Source: Ramlibacter paludis
GTDB taxonomy: Bacteria; Pseudomonadota; Gammaproteobacteria; Burkholderiales; Burkholderiaceae_C
Assembly (NCBI RefSeq): GCF_022012305.1
Contig: NZ_JAKLTM010000005.1
Location: 124,001 to 188,000, forward strand
Direction of reading: 5' to 3'
Length of the DNA stretch: 64,000 nt
A model generated the notes under the pieces. The model was not told the DNA's origin, ran no database searches, and saw nothing but the letters and a program-made list of their open reading frames with translations. Positions 8,516-19,228 of this stretch are shown one piece after another. The translations under genes and the position numbers were made by a program. The stretch's first letter is position 1. The number at the start of each line of letters is the position of its first letter.

Positions 8516-8800
8516 TCAAGGAATGGGCTCGCTCGTCTCGCTGGTGGGCAGCACCACGTTGCCCAGCGCCACGGGCTCGCCCGTCGAGTTGGTGCCGTTG
8601 GCGATGAGGTCCTTGACGTAGGCGACCAGGCCCTCGACGCTTTGCAGCGCCGAGGAAGGAAGGTCGCTGCCGTTGCCGGTGCCGCCGTTGCCGGGCGGCG
8701 CGATGCAGCATTCGAGTCCGCCGCCGCCGCCGCCGCAGGCGGCCAGCAGTGCGCTGGCCGCGAGCACCGCCAGCGCCGATCGAAGGGATGTCTTCTTCAT
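8516..8800 (-). CDS. small lipoprotein of unknown function
   Basis: A 94-residue protein with a lipoprotein signal (MKKTSLRS, hydrophobic core, lipobox LLAAC at about residues 18-22). A glycine run and a short helical region (ALQSVEGLVAYVKDLIANG) follow, and the C-terminus mentions no known domain. It sits between DUF4331 and DUF4198 genes, 13 bases after the first and 8 bases before the second, so the three probably work together in the periplasm or on a membrane face. I do not recognise a named family. Confidence 0.7.
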   Translation of the reverse strand: MKKTSLRSALAVLAASALLAACGGGGGGLECCIAPPGNGGTGNGSDLPSSALQSVEGLVAYVKDLIANGTNSTGEPVALGNVVLPTSETSEPIP

Positions 8801-8813
8801 GGGCGCCTCGCGA

Positions 8814-10346
8814 TCAAGGATAGGTGGTCCCGGCGGCCGCGGGAGGATTGAGGTTGCCCGGCAGCGGCGCGGTCAGGTAGGGGAAGGCCGTGCCGTAGTT
8901 GGCGGCGCTCTTGCGCACGCCGTCGGTGAAGGCCAGGCCACCCGCAGGCGCGTCGGCCGGCTTGCAGCCGACCTTGAGGCTGTCGTTCGCACCGGTCAGC
9001 ACGCACAGGGCGCCCATCGCAACGCGCACCTCGACGTCGACGATGTCGTCGGCGGGACGCCGGCCGTTCGGGAAGCCTGCGTTGTCGCCGCCGGCCACGC
9101 CCAGCGGGTTCTGCGCAGCGGCCGCGGTGGGCGGCGTCGCGGTGTTCAGCCGCAGCATCTCGGAGGCCACCACGTTCTTCGGCTGGTTCAAGCCTTCCAG
9201 GCCCTTGAGGAACACCGTCACCAGGTCCGTGCGGGGGAAGTTGGTCGGCGCCTTGGCGGAGGGGAACAGGGATTCGATCAGGGCCGGCAGCGAAGGATTG
9301 GTCACGTAGTCGAGGAACTGCGCGTCGTCCTTGGGCTTGGAGGCGTTGAACTTGTCCTTGTCGGCCAGGCCGACCACCACCTCGTTCACCAGCGGCATGC
9401 CCAGGCGCGAGACCTGCGCCCAGGGGCCGCCTTCCTTGCTGGCTTTGCCGAGGCCGGTGGAGGGCTTGGCGTCCATCAGCCGCGCCTGCCGCACGCTGGC
9501 GGTGGTGAAGGCACCGATCACCGGGTCGGCGGTCGTGGTCACGCAGGCGATCGGCAGTTCCACCGCGATGGTGCTGACGTTCTTGCCTTCCAGGTCGTTG
9601 TTGTTGCCGCCGACCTCCGGGCCCAGCGGGTTCATGTTGAACAGGTCGAAGATCTTGCCGACCGCGATGTAGAAGGGCTCCTTGCGCTGGCCCACGAACA
9701 CGCGGCCCGGGGCCGAGCAGCCCGGCAAGGCGACCGTGTAGATGTGCTGGTTGGCGTAGGCTGCATAGCCGCCGGGGAAGCTCTTCTCGCCGATGTTGTC
9801 CACCGGCTTGTCGAAGGCCGTGCCGCCCGTGGGCGTGACCGCGGAACGCGTGCCGGCGCGGCGGCCGCCGCGCACCAGGTCGACGGTGTAGGTCTCTCGC
9901 ACGTTCAGCGTGGACGCATTGACGCCGCTGATGGGGCCGCTGTTGATGAGCGGAATCTTGGTGGCCTTGCCGCCCACCGTCAGCGCCGCGTCCTTGGACG
10001 TGTTGGTGAAGCGGAATTGCAGGCTGAGGTCTTCCTGCGCATCGCCGTTGTTGTCGATGTGGATCTCGTACAGCGCGTTCGGGTCGAACATGTAGAAGTT
10101 CGGCCCGCCTTGCGGATCCTGGAAGGGAATGTAGTTGGCGATGATGGTGACGTAGTCCTGCCGTCCCGTTTCGTAGCTGCGGAACATGTACAGGTCCGTC
10201 GCGTCGACCTGACGCTGCCCGGCGACGAAGGGCGCTTCGCGGTGGCTGGAGGCCATGACCGCCGCGCTGGAAGCGAGCCCGAGGACGAGCGAAGCCGTCC
10301 GCAGTGCCTGGCCGGCACCGCGAAGGCGGATGGGGGTGGAAAACAT
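8814..10346 (-). CDS. DUF4331 domain protein, exported
   Basis: About 510 residues from the ATG at 10346, which has a strong AGGAGAGG ribosome site. An N-terminal signal (ALRTASLVLGLASSAAVMA) is followed by SSHREAPF and DATDLYMF, the hallmark opening of DUF4331. The protein continues with many short beta-rich segments (VTIIANYIPFQDPQGGPNFYMF; SLQFRFTNTSKDA). The family is exported and of unknown function. It heads a three-gene operon with a small lipoprotein and a DUF4198 protein. A nine-base motif near 10412-10420 matches the one before the ECF sigma gene, so the operon may be a target of that sigma factor. Confidence 0.85.
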   Translation of the reverse strand: MFSTPIRLRGAGQALRTASLVLGLASSAAVMASSHREAPFVAGQRQVDATDLYMFRSYETGRQDYVTIIANYIPFQDPQGGPNFYMFDPNALYEIHIDNNGDAQEDLSLQFRFTNTSKDAALTVGGKATKIPLINSGPISGVNASTLNVRETYTVDLVRGGRRAGTRSAVTPTGGTAFDKPVDNIGEKSFPGGYAAYANQHIYTVALPGCSAPGRVFVGQRKEPFYIAVGKIFDLFNMNPLGPEVGGNNNDLEGKNVSTIAVELPIACVTTTADPVIGAFTTASVRQARLMDAKPSTGLGKASKEGGPWAQVSRLGMPLVNEVVVGLADKDKFNASKPKDDAQFLDYVTNPSLPALIESLFPSAKAPTNFPRTDLVTVFLKGLEGLNQPKNVVASEMLRLNTATPPTAAAAQNPLGVAGGDNAGFPNGRRPADDIVDVEVRVAMGALCVLTGANDSLKVGCKPADAPAGGLAFTDGVRKSAANYGTAFPYLTAPLPGNLNPPAAAGTTYP

Positions 10347-10384
10347 GACCTCTCCTGTCGCCGGCCGACGGGCGGGCGTGGAAG

Positions 10385-10420
10385 GGATACGAGGCGAACG
10401 CCTCTTTGGTTTGTAGGACG
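10385..10420 (-). promoter_or_regulatory. candidate ECF promoter upstream of the DUF4331 operon
   Basis: On the minus strand CGTCCTACA (10420 to 10412) is followed about 20 bases later by CGTATCCC. The first element differs by one base from CGTCTTACA before the sigma gene at 6628. It lies about 65 bases before the DUF4331 start, a sensible promoter distance. Only two examples support it. Confidence 0.35.
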
Positions 10421-10510
10421 GGGCCGCGTGCTGTTCAAGAGCCCCCTTGCGGTCGTGGCTCAGCAGGAAGGCATGACGCTGGAGCGCATGCTCGGCTAGA
10501 CTGCGCCGCC

Positions 10511-12742
10511 ATGCCCCTCGTTCGCCCGCCCGCCAGCATCCGCTCACGCCTCGTGCTGCTGTTGCTGGCGCTCTGGGTGCCGGCGGTGATCGCCCTGGGC
10601 CTGCAGGCGCGGGCTGCCTATGAACGCGAGGAAAGCGCGGCCCGCGACGAACTGCGGCAGCAGGCCAACGCCCTCAGCTACGCCATGCAGGCGGAGCTCG
10701 ATCGGCGCGTCAGCCTCGGCAAGGCGCTTGCGGCGCTGCCCTCGCTCAAGGCGCGTGACTTCGAAGCGTTCCTGCGCGAGGCCCGTCTGGCCGTCGAGGG
10801 GTCGGACGACGCGGTGCTGCTGGTCGACCGCGAACGCCAGTACGCCTACACCGCGCAGCCTGCGCCCTTGACCGTTGCGCGCCGGCCCGGCTCGCTGTTC
10901 GTCGAGCGCGGCATGGGCGTGTCCTTCGTCCTGAAAGGGCCGGTGTCCGGCAATCCCGCGATCGCGGTGCTGGTGCCCGAGGCCGGAGTGGCGACGCCGC
11001 AGTTCAACGTGGGCGTCACCTTCCTGCCCGCGCGGGTGCAGGAAGTCATCGCGCAGCAACCGTACCGCGCGAACGGCCTGGCCACGGTGCTCGACGCCCA
11101 GCTGCGCGTCATGGGCCGCAGCCGCGATGCGGAGCGCTACATGGGTGTGCAGCCCAGCAACGCGGAGCTGCGGGCGCTGGCGGCACGGCGCGGCAGCGGT
11201 TTCATGCGCACGGTCACGCTCGACGGCGTCGCCAGCCTCACCTACCTGGCGCCGCCCGGCCGCTTTGGCTGGTCGGCGGTGGTGGCCCTGCCGGAAGCGC
11301 AGCTGCAGGAGGCGGCGCAACGGCTGGCCGTGCGCGCGTCGCTGGTCTCCGCGCTGCTGCTGGCGCTCGGCCTGGGCCTGGCGGCCATGGCCGCGCGCAG
11401 CATCAGCCGGCCGGTGCGGGCCTTGAACCATGCGGCGGGCGAGCTGCTCGCGCAGCGCGTGCCGGAGCGCTTGCACACCGGCGTGGCGGAGGTGGACCAG
11501 GTGGGCGCCGTCCTGCACGGCGCCGGCGTGCGCGCACGCCACGCGGAGCAGGAGCTCGCCTTGGAAGTCGCGCGCGCGGTCGACGAAGCGCGCCAGGCCG
11601 AAGCGAGCCTGCTGGAGGCGCGCAAGCACGAAGCGATCGGCCGCCTCACCGGCGGCATCGCGCACGACTTCAACAACCTGCTGCAGACCATCAGCATGGG
11701 CTTGCAGGTCGTGTACCGGTCGGTGCCGGCAGGGCGCTATTCGCGTTCGCTGGAAGCCGCGATGGCTGCTTGCGGCAAGGCAGCCGACCAGGTCCGCCAG
11801 ATGCTGGCCTTCGGGCGGACGCAGCAGCTGCGTCCGCAGGCCGTGGACCTGGCCGACCTGCTGCTGCGCACGCGCGAGCTGACCGGCAAGGCGCTGGGCG
11901 AACGCGTCGCGCTGCGCATCGACATCGACCCCGCGCTGCCTCCCTTGCATGCCGATCCGGTGCAGCTGGAACTGGCGCTGCTGAATCTCGTCTTCAATGC
12001 GCGGGACGCGATGCCGCAGGGCGGCACCGTGACCTTGCGCGCAGCGCAGGAAGCGCGAGCGTCCGACGGCGGCGGCGGCGACGGCGCGCCGCTGGTGCGC
12101 ATCGACGTGGAGGACACCGGCCACGGCATGGACGCCGAGACGCTGGCGCGGGTTTTCGAGCCTTACTTCACCACCAAGCCCGTCGGCGCCGGCAGCGGGC
12201 TCGGGCTGCCGCAGGTGCAGGCCTTCGCCAGGCAGTCGGGTGGCGACGTGCGCATCACCAGCACGCTGGGGAACGGAACATGCGTCACGCTGCTGTTGCC
12301 GATGTCGCTTGCACGGGCCACGGCCGGCGAGTCGCCGGCGGTCGCGCGCGAACGCAAGCCGCGGCGCCCCTTGCGCGTGCTGATGGTGGAAGACGACGTG
12401 CTGGTCGCCTCGGTGGTGCCCGGTGCGCTGGAGCACGAAGGCCACCAGGTCACCTTGTGCCGAACTGCGGACGAAGCACGGGCGCTGCTGGAACAGCAAG
12501 ACTGCGGGGCGGACGTGCTCTTCACCGACATCGTCATGCCGGGCACGATGACCGGCCTGGACCTGGTCGAATGGTGCCGCGTGCACTGCCCCAAGCTGCC
12601 GGCGCTGGTCGCGACCGGCTACAGCTCGCAGCCGCTGGGGGCGGCCAAGGTGTTGAACAAGCCGTACGCGGTCGACGATCTGCTCGATGCGCTGGAAGCC
12701 TGCGCGGCAAGCGCCGACCGCGCGCTCGATCCCTCGACTTGA
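10511..12742 (+). CDS. membrane hybrid sensor histidine kinase with C-terminal receiver
   Basis: The 743-residue protein begins with a membrane segment (about residues 10-32), then a periplasmic sensor of about 230 residues. A second membrane segment (SALLLALGLGLAAMA) leads into a HAMP-like linker and coiled coil. The kinase has an H-box with AHDFNNLLQ (His about residue 384), an N-box NARDAMPQGG, and a G-box DTGHGMD and GSGLGLP. A receiver follows from about residue 625 (LMVEDDVL, phospho-acceptor Asp in FTDIVMP, Lys in LNKPY). H-box style is that of the HPK4 group. The ATG at 10511 is chosen because earlier in-frame codons are shadow sequence. No response regulator gene is adjacent, so the partner is unknown. 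Confidence 0.9.
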   Translation: MPLVRPPASIRSRLVLLLLALWVPAVIALGLQARAAYEREESAARDELRQQANALSYAMQAELDRRVSLGKALAALPSLKARDFEAFLREARLAVEGSDDAVLLVDRERQYAYTAQPAPLTVARRPGSLFVERGMGVSFVLKGPVSGNPAIAVLVPEAGVATPQFNVGVTFLPARVQEVIAQQPYRANGLATVLDAQLRVMGRSRDAERYMGVQPSNAELRALAARRGSGFMRTVTLDGVASLTYLAPPGRFGWSAVVALPEAQLQEAAQRLAVRASLVSALLLALGLGLAAMAARSISRPVRALNHAAGELLAQRVPERLHTGVAEVDQVGAVLHGAGVRARHAEQELALEVARAVDEARQAEASLLEARKHEAIGRLTGGIAHDFNNLLQTISMGLQVVYRSVPAGRYSRSLEAAMAACGKAADQVRQMLAFGRTQQLRPQAVDLADLLLRTRELTGKALGERVALRIDIDPALPPLHADPVQLELALLNLVFNARDAMPQGGTVTLRAAQEARASDGGGGDGAPLVRIDVEDTGHGMDAETLARVFEPYFTTKPVGAGSGLGLPQVQAFARQSGGDVRITSTLGNGTCVTLLLPMSLARATAGESPAVARERKPRRPLRVLMVEDDVLVASVVPGALEHEGHQVTLCRTADEARALLEQQDCGADVLFTDIVMPGTMTGLDLVEWCRVHCPKLPALVATGYSSQPLGAAKVLNKPYAVDDLLDALEACAASADRALDPST

Positions 12743-12775
12743 GGTGGAGCATGGGTGGCGTGACGCCACCCCATC

Positions 12776-15509
<2,734 letters not shown>

Positions 15510-15533
15510 ATGCTGGGGGCGGGGTGCCCCCCC

Positions 15534-16640
15534 TCAGATGCGCATCGGCATCACGACGTACTTGAAGCTCGCGTTCTCGGGAATCGTGATCAGGGCGGAG
15601 CTGTTGGCGTCCGCCAGTTCCATCTTCACCATGTCCTGGTCCATGTTGGCCAGGGCGTCGATCAGGTACGTGACGTTGAAGCCGATCTCGATGGCGTCGC
15701 CGCCGTAGTCGATGTCGAGCTCGTCGACGGCCTCTTCCTGCTCGGCGTTGTTGCTCGCGACGCGCAAGGTGCCCGGCTCCACGTTGAGGCGCACGCCCTT
15801 GAACTTCTCGCTGGTCAGGATCGCGGTGCGCTGCAGGCTGGCCAGCAGCGGCGCGCGGCCCAGCGTGATGCTGTTCTTGTGGTTCTTGGGGATCACGCGG
15901 TTGTAGTCGGGGAACTTGCCCTCGACCAGCTTGGTGACGAACTCCATGCCGCCGAACGCGAACTTGGCCTGGTTGTTGGCGAACTGCATCTCGATGGCAC
16001 CTTCGGCATCGGACAGCAGGCGCTGCAGTTCCAGCACGGTCTTGCGCGGCAGGATCACTTCCTGGCGCGGCACTTCCACGTCGAGCATGGCGCTGGCAAA
16101 GGCCAGGCGGTGGCCGTCGGTGGCCACCAGCGAGAGCTGCTTGCCTTCGGCGACGAACAGGATGCCGTTCAGGTAATAGCGGATGTCGTGCACGGCCATC
16201 GCGAAGCTCACCTGGTTCAGCAGGTCCTTCAGCGCCTTCTGCGGCACGTTGAACTTGGGGCCGAAGCTCGGGGCTTCCTGCACCAACGGGAAGTCTTCGG
16301 CCGGCAGCGTCTGCAGCGTGAACTTGCTCTTGCCGCCCTTGAGGATCAACTTGCTCTGGCTGGATTCCAGGCTCACCGTCTGGTCGCTGGGCATCGTGCG
16401 CAGGATGTCGATCAGCTTGCGAGCGCCCACGGTGGTGGTGAAGTTGCCGGCGTCCCCGTCCATGTCGGCGGTGGTGCGGATCTGGATCTCGAGGTCGCTG
16501 GTGGTGAACTGGATGTTGCCGGCCGTCTTGCGCAGCAGCACATTGGCCAGGATCGGCAGCGTGTGCCGCTTCTCGACGATGCCTGCCACCGACTGCAGGA
16601 CCGAGAGCAGTTTTTCTTGCGTTGCCTTCAGGACGATCAT
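15534..16640 (-). CDS. dnaN: DNA polymerase III beta sliding clamp
   Basis: The 368-residue protein matches DnaN across its length: the start MIVLKATQEKLLSVLQSVAGIVEKRHTLPIL, the middle YLNGILF and DGHRLA, and the end YVVMPMRI. The clamp forms a ring that tethers polymerase to DNA and offers a hydrophobic pocket to clamp-binding proteins. It lies 75 bases after dnaA on the same strand, the standard origin-proximal order. Confidence 0.97.
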   Translation of the reverse strand: MIVLKATQEKLLSVLQSVAGIVEKRHTLPILANVLLRKTAGNIQFTTSDLEIQIRTTADMDGDAGNFTTTVGARKLIDILRTMPSDQTVSLESSQSKLILKGGKSKFTLQTLPAEDFPLVQEAPSFGPKFNVPQKALKDLLNQVSFAMAVHDIRYYLNGILFVAEGKQLSLVATDGHRLAFASAMLDVEVPRQEVILPRKTVLELQRLLSDAEGAIEMQFANNQAKFAFGGMEFVTKLVEGKFPDYNRVIPKNHKNSITLGRAPLLASLQRTAILTSEKFKGVRLNVEPGTLRVASNNAEQEEAVDELDIDYGGDAIEIGFNVTYLIDALANMDQDMVKMELADANSSALITIPENASFKYVVMPMRI

Positions 16641-16715
16641 GTCTTCCTCTTCTCTTGATTCAGGCGGTCAATCCGCCATTTTCGCTTATTTTTCAAGCAC
16701 TTACCCTGGCCGGGC

Positions 16716-18128
16716 TCAACCCTTCAGGGTCTGTTCGAGCACGTGCAGCTGCTGGTTCAATTCGGTCACGTTCTGCCGCTCCGCCGAGATCTTGCGCACC
16801 GCGTGCAGCACCGTCGTGTGGTCGCGGCCGCCGAACAGTTCGCCGATCTCGGGCAGGCTCTTTTGCGTGAGTTCCTTGGCCAGGTACATCGCGATCTGGC
16901 GCGGGCGGGCGATCGAGGCCGGGCGCTTCTTGCTGTACATGTCGGCGACCTTGATCTTGTAGTAGTCGGCCACCGTCTTCTGGATGTTCTCCACGCTGAT
17001 CTGCCGGTTCTGGATCGACAGCAGGTCGCGCAGCGCTTCGCGTGCCAGCTGGATCGAGATCTCTTTCTGGTTGAAACGCGAATACGCCAGGATCTTGCGC
17101 AGCGCGCCTTCGAGCTCGCGCACGTTGGAACGCACGTTCTTCGCCACGAAGAAGGCCACTTCCTCCGGCATCTCGGTGCCTTCGGAGCGCGCCTTGTTGA
17201 TCAGGATGGCCACCCGCATTTCCAGCTCGGGCGGCTCGATGGCGACCGTGAGGCCGGAATCGAAGCGCGAGACCAGGCGCTCGTGGATGTCCGCCAGGCC
17301 CTTCGGATAGGTGTCCGAGGTCATGACGATGTGGCTCTTCTTGGCCAGCAGCGCCTCGAAGGCGTTGAAGAACTCCTCCTGCGTGCGGTCCTTGTTGGCG
17401 AAGAACTGGACGTCGTCGATCAGCAGCAGGTCGAGCGAGTGGTAGCGCTCCTTGAACTCGTCGAAGGTCTTGCGCTGGTAGGCCTTGACCACGTCCGACA
17501 CGAACTGTTCGGCATGGATGTACAGGACCTTGGAGCCCGGTTTATCGGCCAGCAGCTTGTTTCCGACGGCATGCACAAGGTGGGTTTTCCCCAGGCCGAC
17601 GCCACCGTAGATGAACAAGGGGTTGTACAGGTGGCCGGGCGTGCCCGACACATGCATGGCCGCGGCCCGCGCCATGCGGTTGGCGGTGCCCTCGACCAGG
17701 GTGTCGAAGGTCAGTGCCGTGTTCAACCGGGTCTTGAAGGCGGCCGGGCCGGCATCTTCTTCCACCTCGGCCGGTTCGGACAGCGGCACGTTGGCCGCGG
17801 CGGCCGGCGCCGGGTAGACGCGTGCCGTGTTGTCCCGTGGAGTGATCGCTAACTCGAGCTGCACGGGTTGCCCATAGAGCTTTTCCAGGACGGCGGCGAT
17901 CTTGCCGGCGTACTGCGCGCGCACCCAATCGAGCTTGAATCGGTTGGCGACGAACAGCGTAACCCGTGAAAAATCCTCGCTCACCTGGGCCACCAGGGGC
18001 TTGATCCAGGTGCTGAATTGCTGGTCGGGCAGCTCCTGCGCTAGCTGGTCGACGCACGCCTGCCAGAGGCTGTCGCCCGCGCCCAGGCTCGCCGTGGCGG
18101 CCAGCCTGTTGTGTTGCCCCTCGCTCAT
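16716..18128 (-). CDS. dnaA: chromosomal replication initiator DnaA
   Basis: The 470-residue protein shows an N-terminal helicase-loader domain ([21 protein letters not shown]), a short linker of about 40 residues and the AAA+ core. The core has Walker [11 protein letters not shown] and Walker [11 protein letters not shown]; the C-terminal DNA-binding signature is [11 protein letters not shown]. It binds DnaA boxes and opens the origin. It is transcribed away from rpmH, with candidate DnaA boxes in the shared upstream region, which also suggests autoregulation. Confidence 0.97.
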   Translation of the reverse strand: MSEGQHNRLAATASLGAGDSLWQACVDQLAQELPDQQFSTWIKPLVAQVSEDFSRVTLFVANRFKLDWVRAQYAGKIAAVLEKLYGQPVQLELAITPRDNTARVYPAPAAAANVPLSEPAEVEEDAGPAAFKTRLNTALTFDTLVEGTANRMARAAAMHVSGTPGHLYNPLFIYGGVGLGKTHLVHAVGNKLLADKPGSKVLYIHAEQFVSDVVKAYQRKTFDEFKERYHSLDLLLIDDVQFFANKDRTQEEFFNAFEALLAKKSHIVMTSDTYPKGLADIHERLVSRFDSGLTVAIEPPELEMRVAILINKARSEGTEMPEEVAFFVAKNVRSNVRELEGALRKILAYSRFNQKEISIQLAREALRDLLSIQNRQISVENIQKTVADYYKIKVADMYSKKRPASIARPRQIAMYLAKELTQKSLPEIGELFGGRDHTTVLHAVRKISAERQNVTELNQQLHVLEQTLKG

Positions 18129-18321
18129 GTGCCCCGTCGCTCCTGTGGATTAGTTTTGTCGCGCGAAACGGCGCATTCTAGTTGACGCACAGCATATCCA
18201 CAAAGACGGTTGCGGCATGAGAACATGCTTCCTCAGGTGCCGTGCAATAGGTCCGCGAATAGACCCGTGTTTGCCCGGGAGCGGCTTTTGGCCGATAATG
18301 CCGGGTTTTCCGAGAAGCAAC
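18129..18321. other. dnaA-rpmH intergenic region, candidate oriC or part of it
   Basis: The gap holds two one-mismatch DnaA boxes in opposite orientation: TGTGGATTA at 18144-18152 and ATATCCACA at 18194-18202. The gap divides leftward dnaA-dnaN-gyrB from rightward rpmH-rnpA-yidD-yidC, as in many beta- and gammaproteobacteria. It is short and I see no long AT-rich unwinding element, so the full origin may extend elsewhere. The boxes may instead mainly autoregulate dnaA. Confidence 0.5.
18271..18299 (+). promoter_or_regulatory. candidate sigma-70 promoter for rpmH
   Basis: TTGCCC at 18271-18276 and GATAAT at 18294-18299 are separated by 17 bases, which fits a housekeeping promoter. Transcription would start near 18306, leaving a short leader of about 15 bases before rpmH with GAGAAG as ribosome site. 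Confidence 0.55.
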
Positions 18322-18456
18322 ATGAAACGCACCTACCAACCCTCCAAAGTGCGCCGCGCGCGTACCCACGGCTTCCTGGTCCGCATGAAGACCCGTGGCG
18401 GCCGTGCCGTCATCAACGCCCGCCGCGCCAAGGGCCGCAAGCGCCTGGCTGCCTGA
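18322..18456 (+). CDS. rpmH: 50S ribosomal protein bL34
   Basis: The 44-residue basic protein starts [18 protein letters not shown] and ends AKGRKRLAA, an almost invariant family sequence. It is a structural protein of the large ribosomal subunit. The upstream in-frame codons from 18217 are not part of it. It is the first gene of the rpmH-rnpA-yidD-yidC set running rightwards from the origin. Confidence 0.98.
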   Translation: MKRTYQPSKVRRARTHGFLVRMKTRGGRAVINARRAKGRKRLAA

Positions 18457-18500
18457 TCGCCACGCGCCCGCCAGCGCAGCCTGCGCTTGCCTCGCGTTCC

Positions 18501-18959
18501 GTGCAGCGGCTCAAGACCCGGGCACAGTTCGAGGCGGCCATGGCCGGTGGCACCATCTCCAGGACGCCGCACTTCGTGCTGCATCGTTGCAGCCTCGATG
18601 CGCTCTCGGCGTCCCCCCGGCCGCCATCGGAGCAGCCCGGACCCGCAGGGTCCCTTCCTGTATCGGCCAAGGGCCGCGGGTCCGCAGGACCCACGGCCCT
18701 GTTTGTCGTTGCCGATCAACCGTGGATCGGCGCGGTGGTGCCCAAGCGCTGGGCCAAGCGGGCCGTCACCCGCAATGGCATCAAGCGGCAGATCTACAGC
18801 GTGAGCTCGGCTTTCGAAGCCCGCCTCCCCGTCGCCGCCCTCGTGGTGCGGCTGCGGACGGACTTCGCGCGCAAGGAATTCCCCAGCGCCTGGAGCGATG
18901 CGTTGAAGTCCGTCGTGCGCGCCGAGTTGCAGCAGCTGTTCGAGCGCGTGAAGGCATGA
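18501..18959 (+). CDS. rnpA: ribonuclease P protein component
   Basis: About 152 residues from a GTG at 18501, giving the usual opening VQRLKTRAQFEAA. The RNase P signature KRWAKRAVTRNGIKRQI lies near residue 85. It pairs with the catalytic RNA to trim 5' ends of tRNA precursors. The region from about residue 30 to 65 (SLDALSASPRPPSEQPGPAG and following) is a Pro/Gly/Ser-rich insertion absent from the 119-residue E. coli protein. Its stop overlaps the yidD start (ATGA). Confidence 0.92.
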   Translation: MQRLKTRAQFEAAMAGGTISRTPHFVLHRCSLDALSASPRPPSEQPGPAGSLPVSAKGRGSAGPTALFVVADQPWIGAVVPKRWAKRAVTRNGIKRQIYSVSSAFEARLPVAALVVRLRTDFARKEFPSAWSDALKSVVRAELQQLFERVKA

Positions 18960-19228
18960 AGCAGCTGCTGATCGCCATCGTCAAGGGCTACCGCCTGGTG
19001 CTCTCGCCCTGGCTCGGCTCGGCCTGCCGCTTCACGCCCACCTGCTCGGTGTATTCGCTGGAGGCGCTGCAGCGCCATGGCGCCGCCGCCGGCGCCTATC
19101 TCACGGTGGCGCGCATCGCGCGCTGCCATCCCTGGTGCGCCGGCGGGCTCGACCCCGTGCCCGCCGTTCCGCCGCGGCTGTTCAGCCGCTGGGCCGACGT
19201 GCCCGTTCAAGAAAAGAAGCTTCCATGA
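18956..19228 (+). CDS. yidD: membrane protein insertion efficiency factor YidD
   Basis: A 90-residue protein with the YidD core: GYRLVLSPWLGSACRFTPTC, SVYSLEALQRHG, and RCHPWCAGGLDPVP, including three conserved Cys. It helps YidC-dependent insertion of inner-membrane proteins by a poorly known mechanism. The ATG overlaps the rnpA stop by four bases, and its own stop overlaps the yidC start in the same way, so the three are translationally coupled. Confidence 0.95.
   Translation: MKQLLIAIVKGYRLVLSPWLGSACRFTPTCSVYSLEALQRHGAAAGAYLTVARIARCHPWCAGGLDPVPAVPPRLFSRWADVPVQEKKLP

Noticed and set aside
10406..10510. N-terminal extension of the hybrid kinase
   Set aside because: The extra 35 codons are Arg/Gly/Ala-rich with no conserved feature, and the membrane segment starts properly after the ATG at 10511.
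10544..12769. Long minus-strand open frame of 741 codons
   Set aside because: It is antisense to the hybrid kinase, whose motifs are complete; the composition is a shadow of it.
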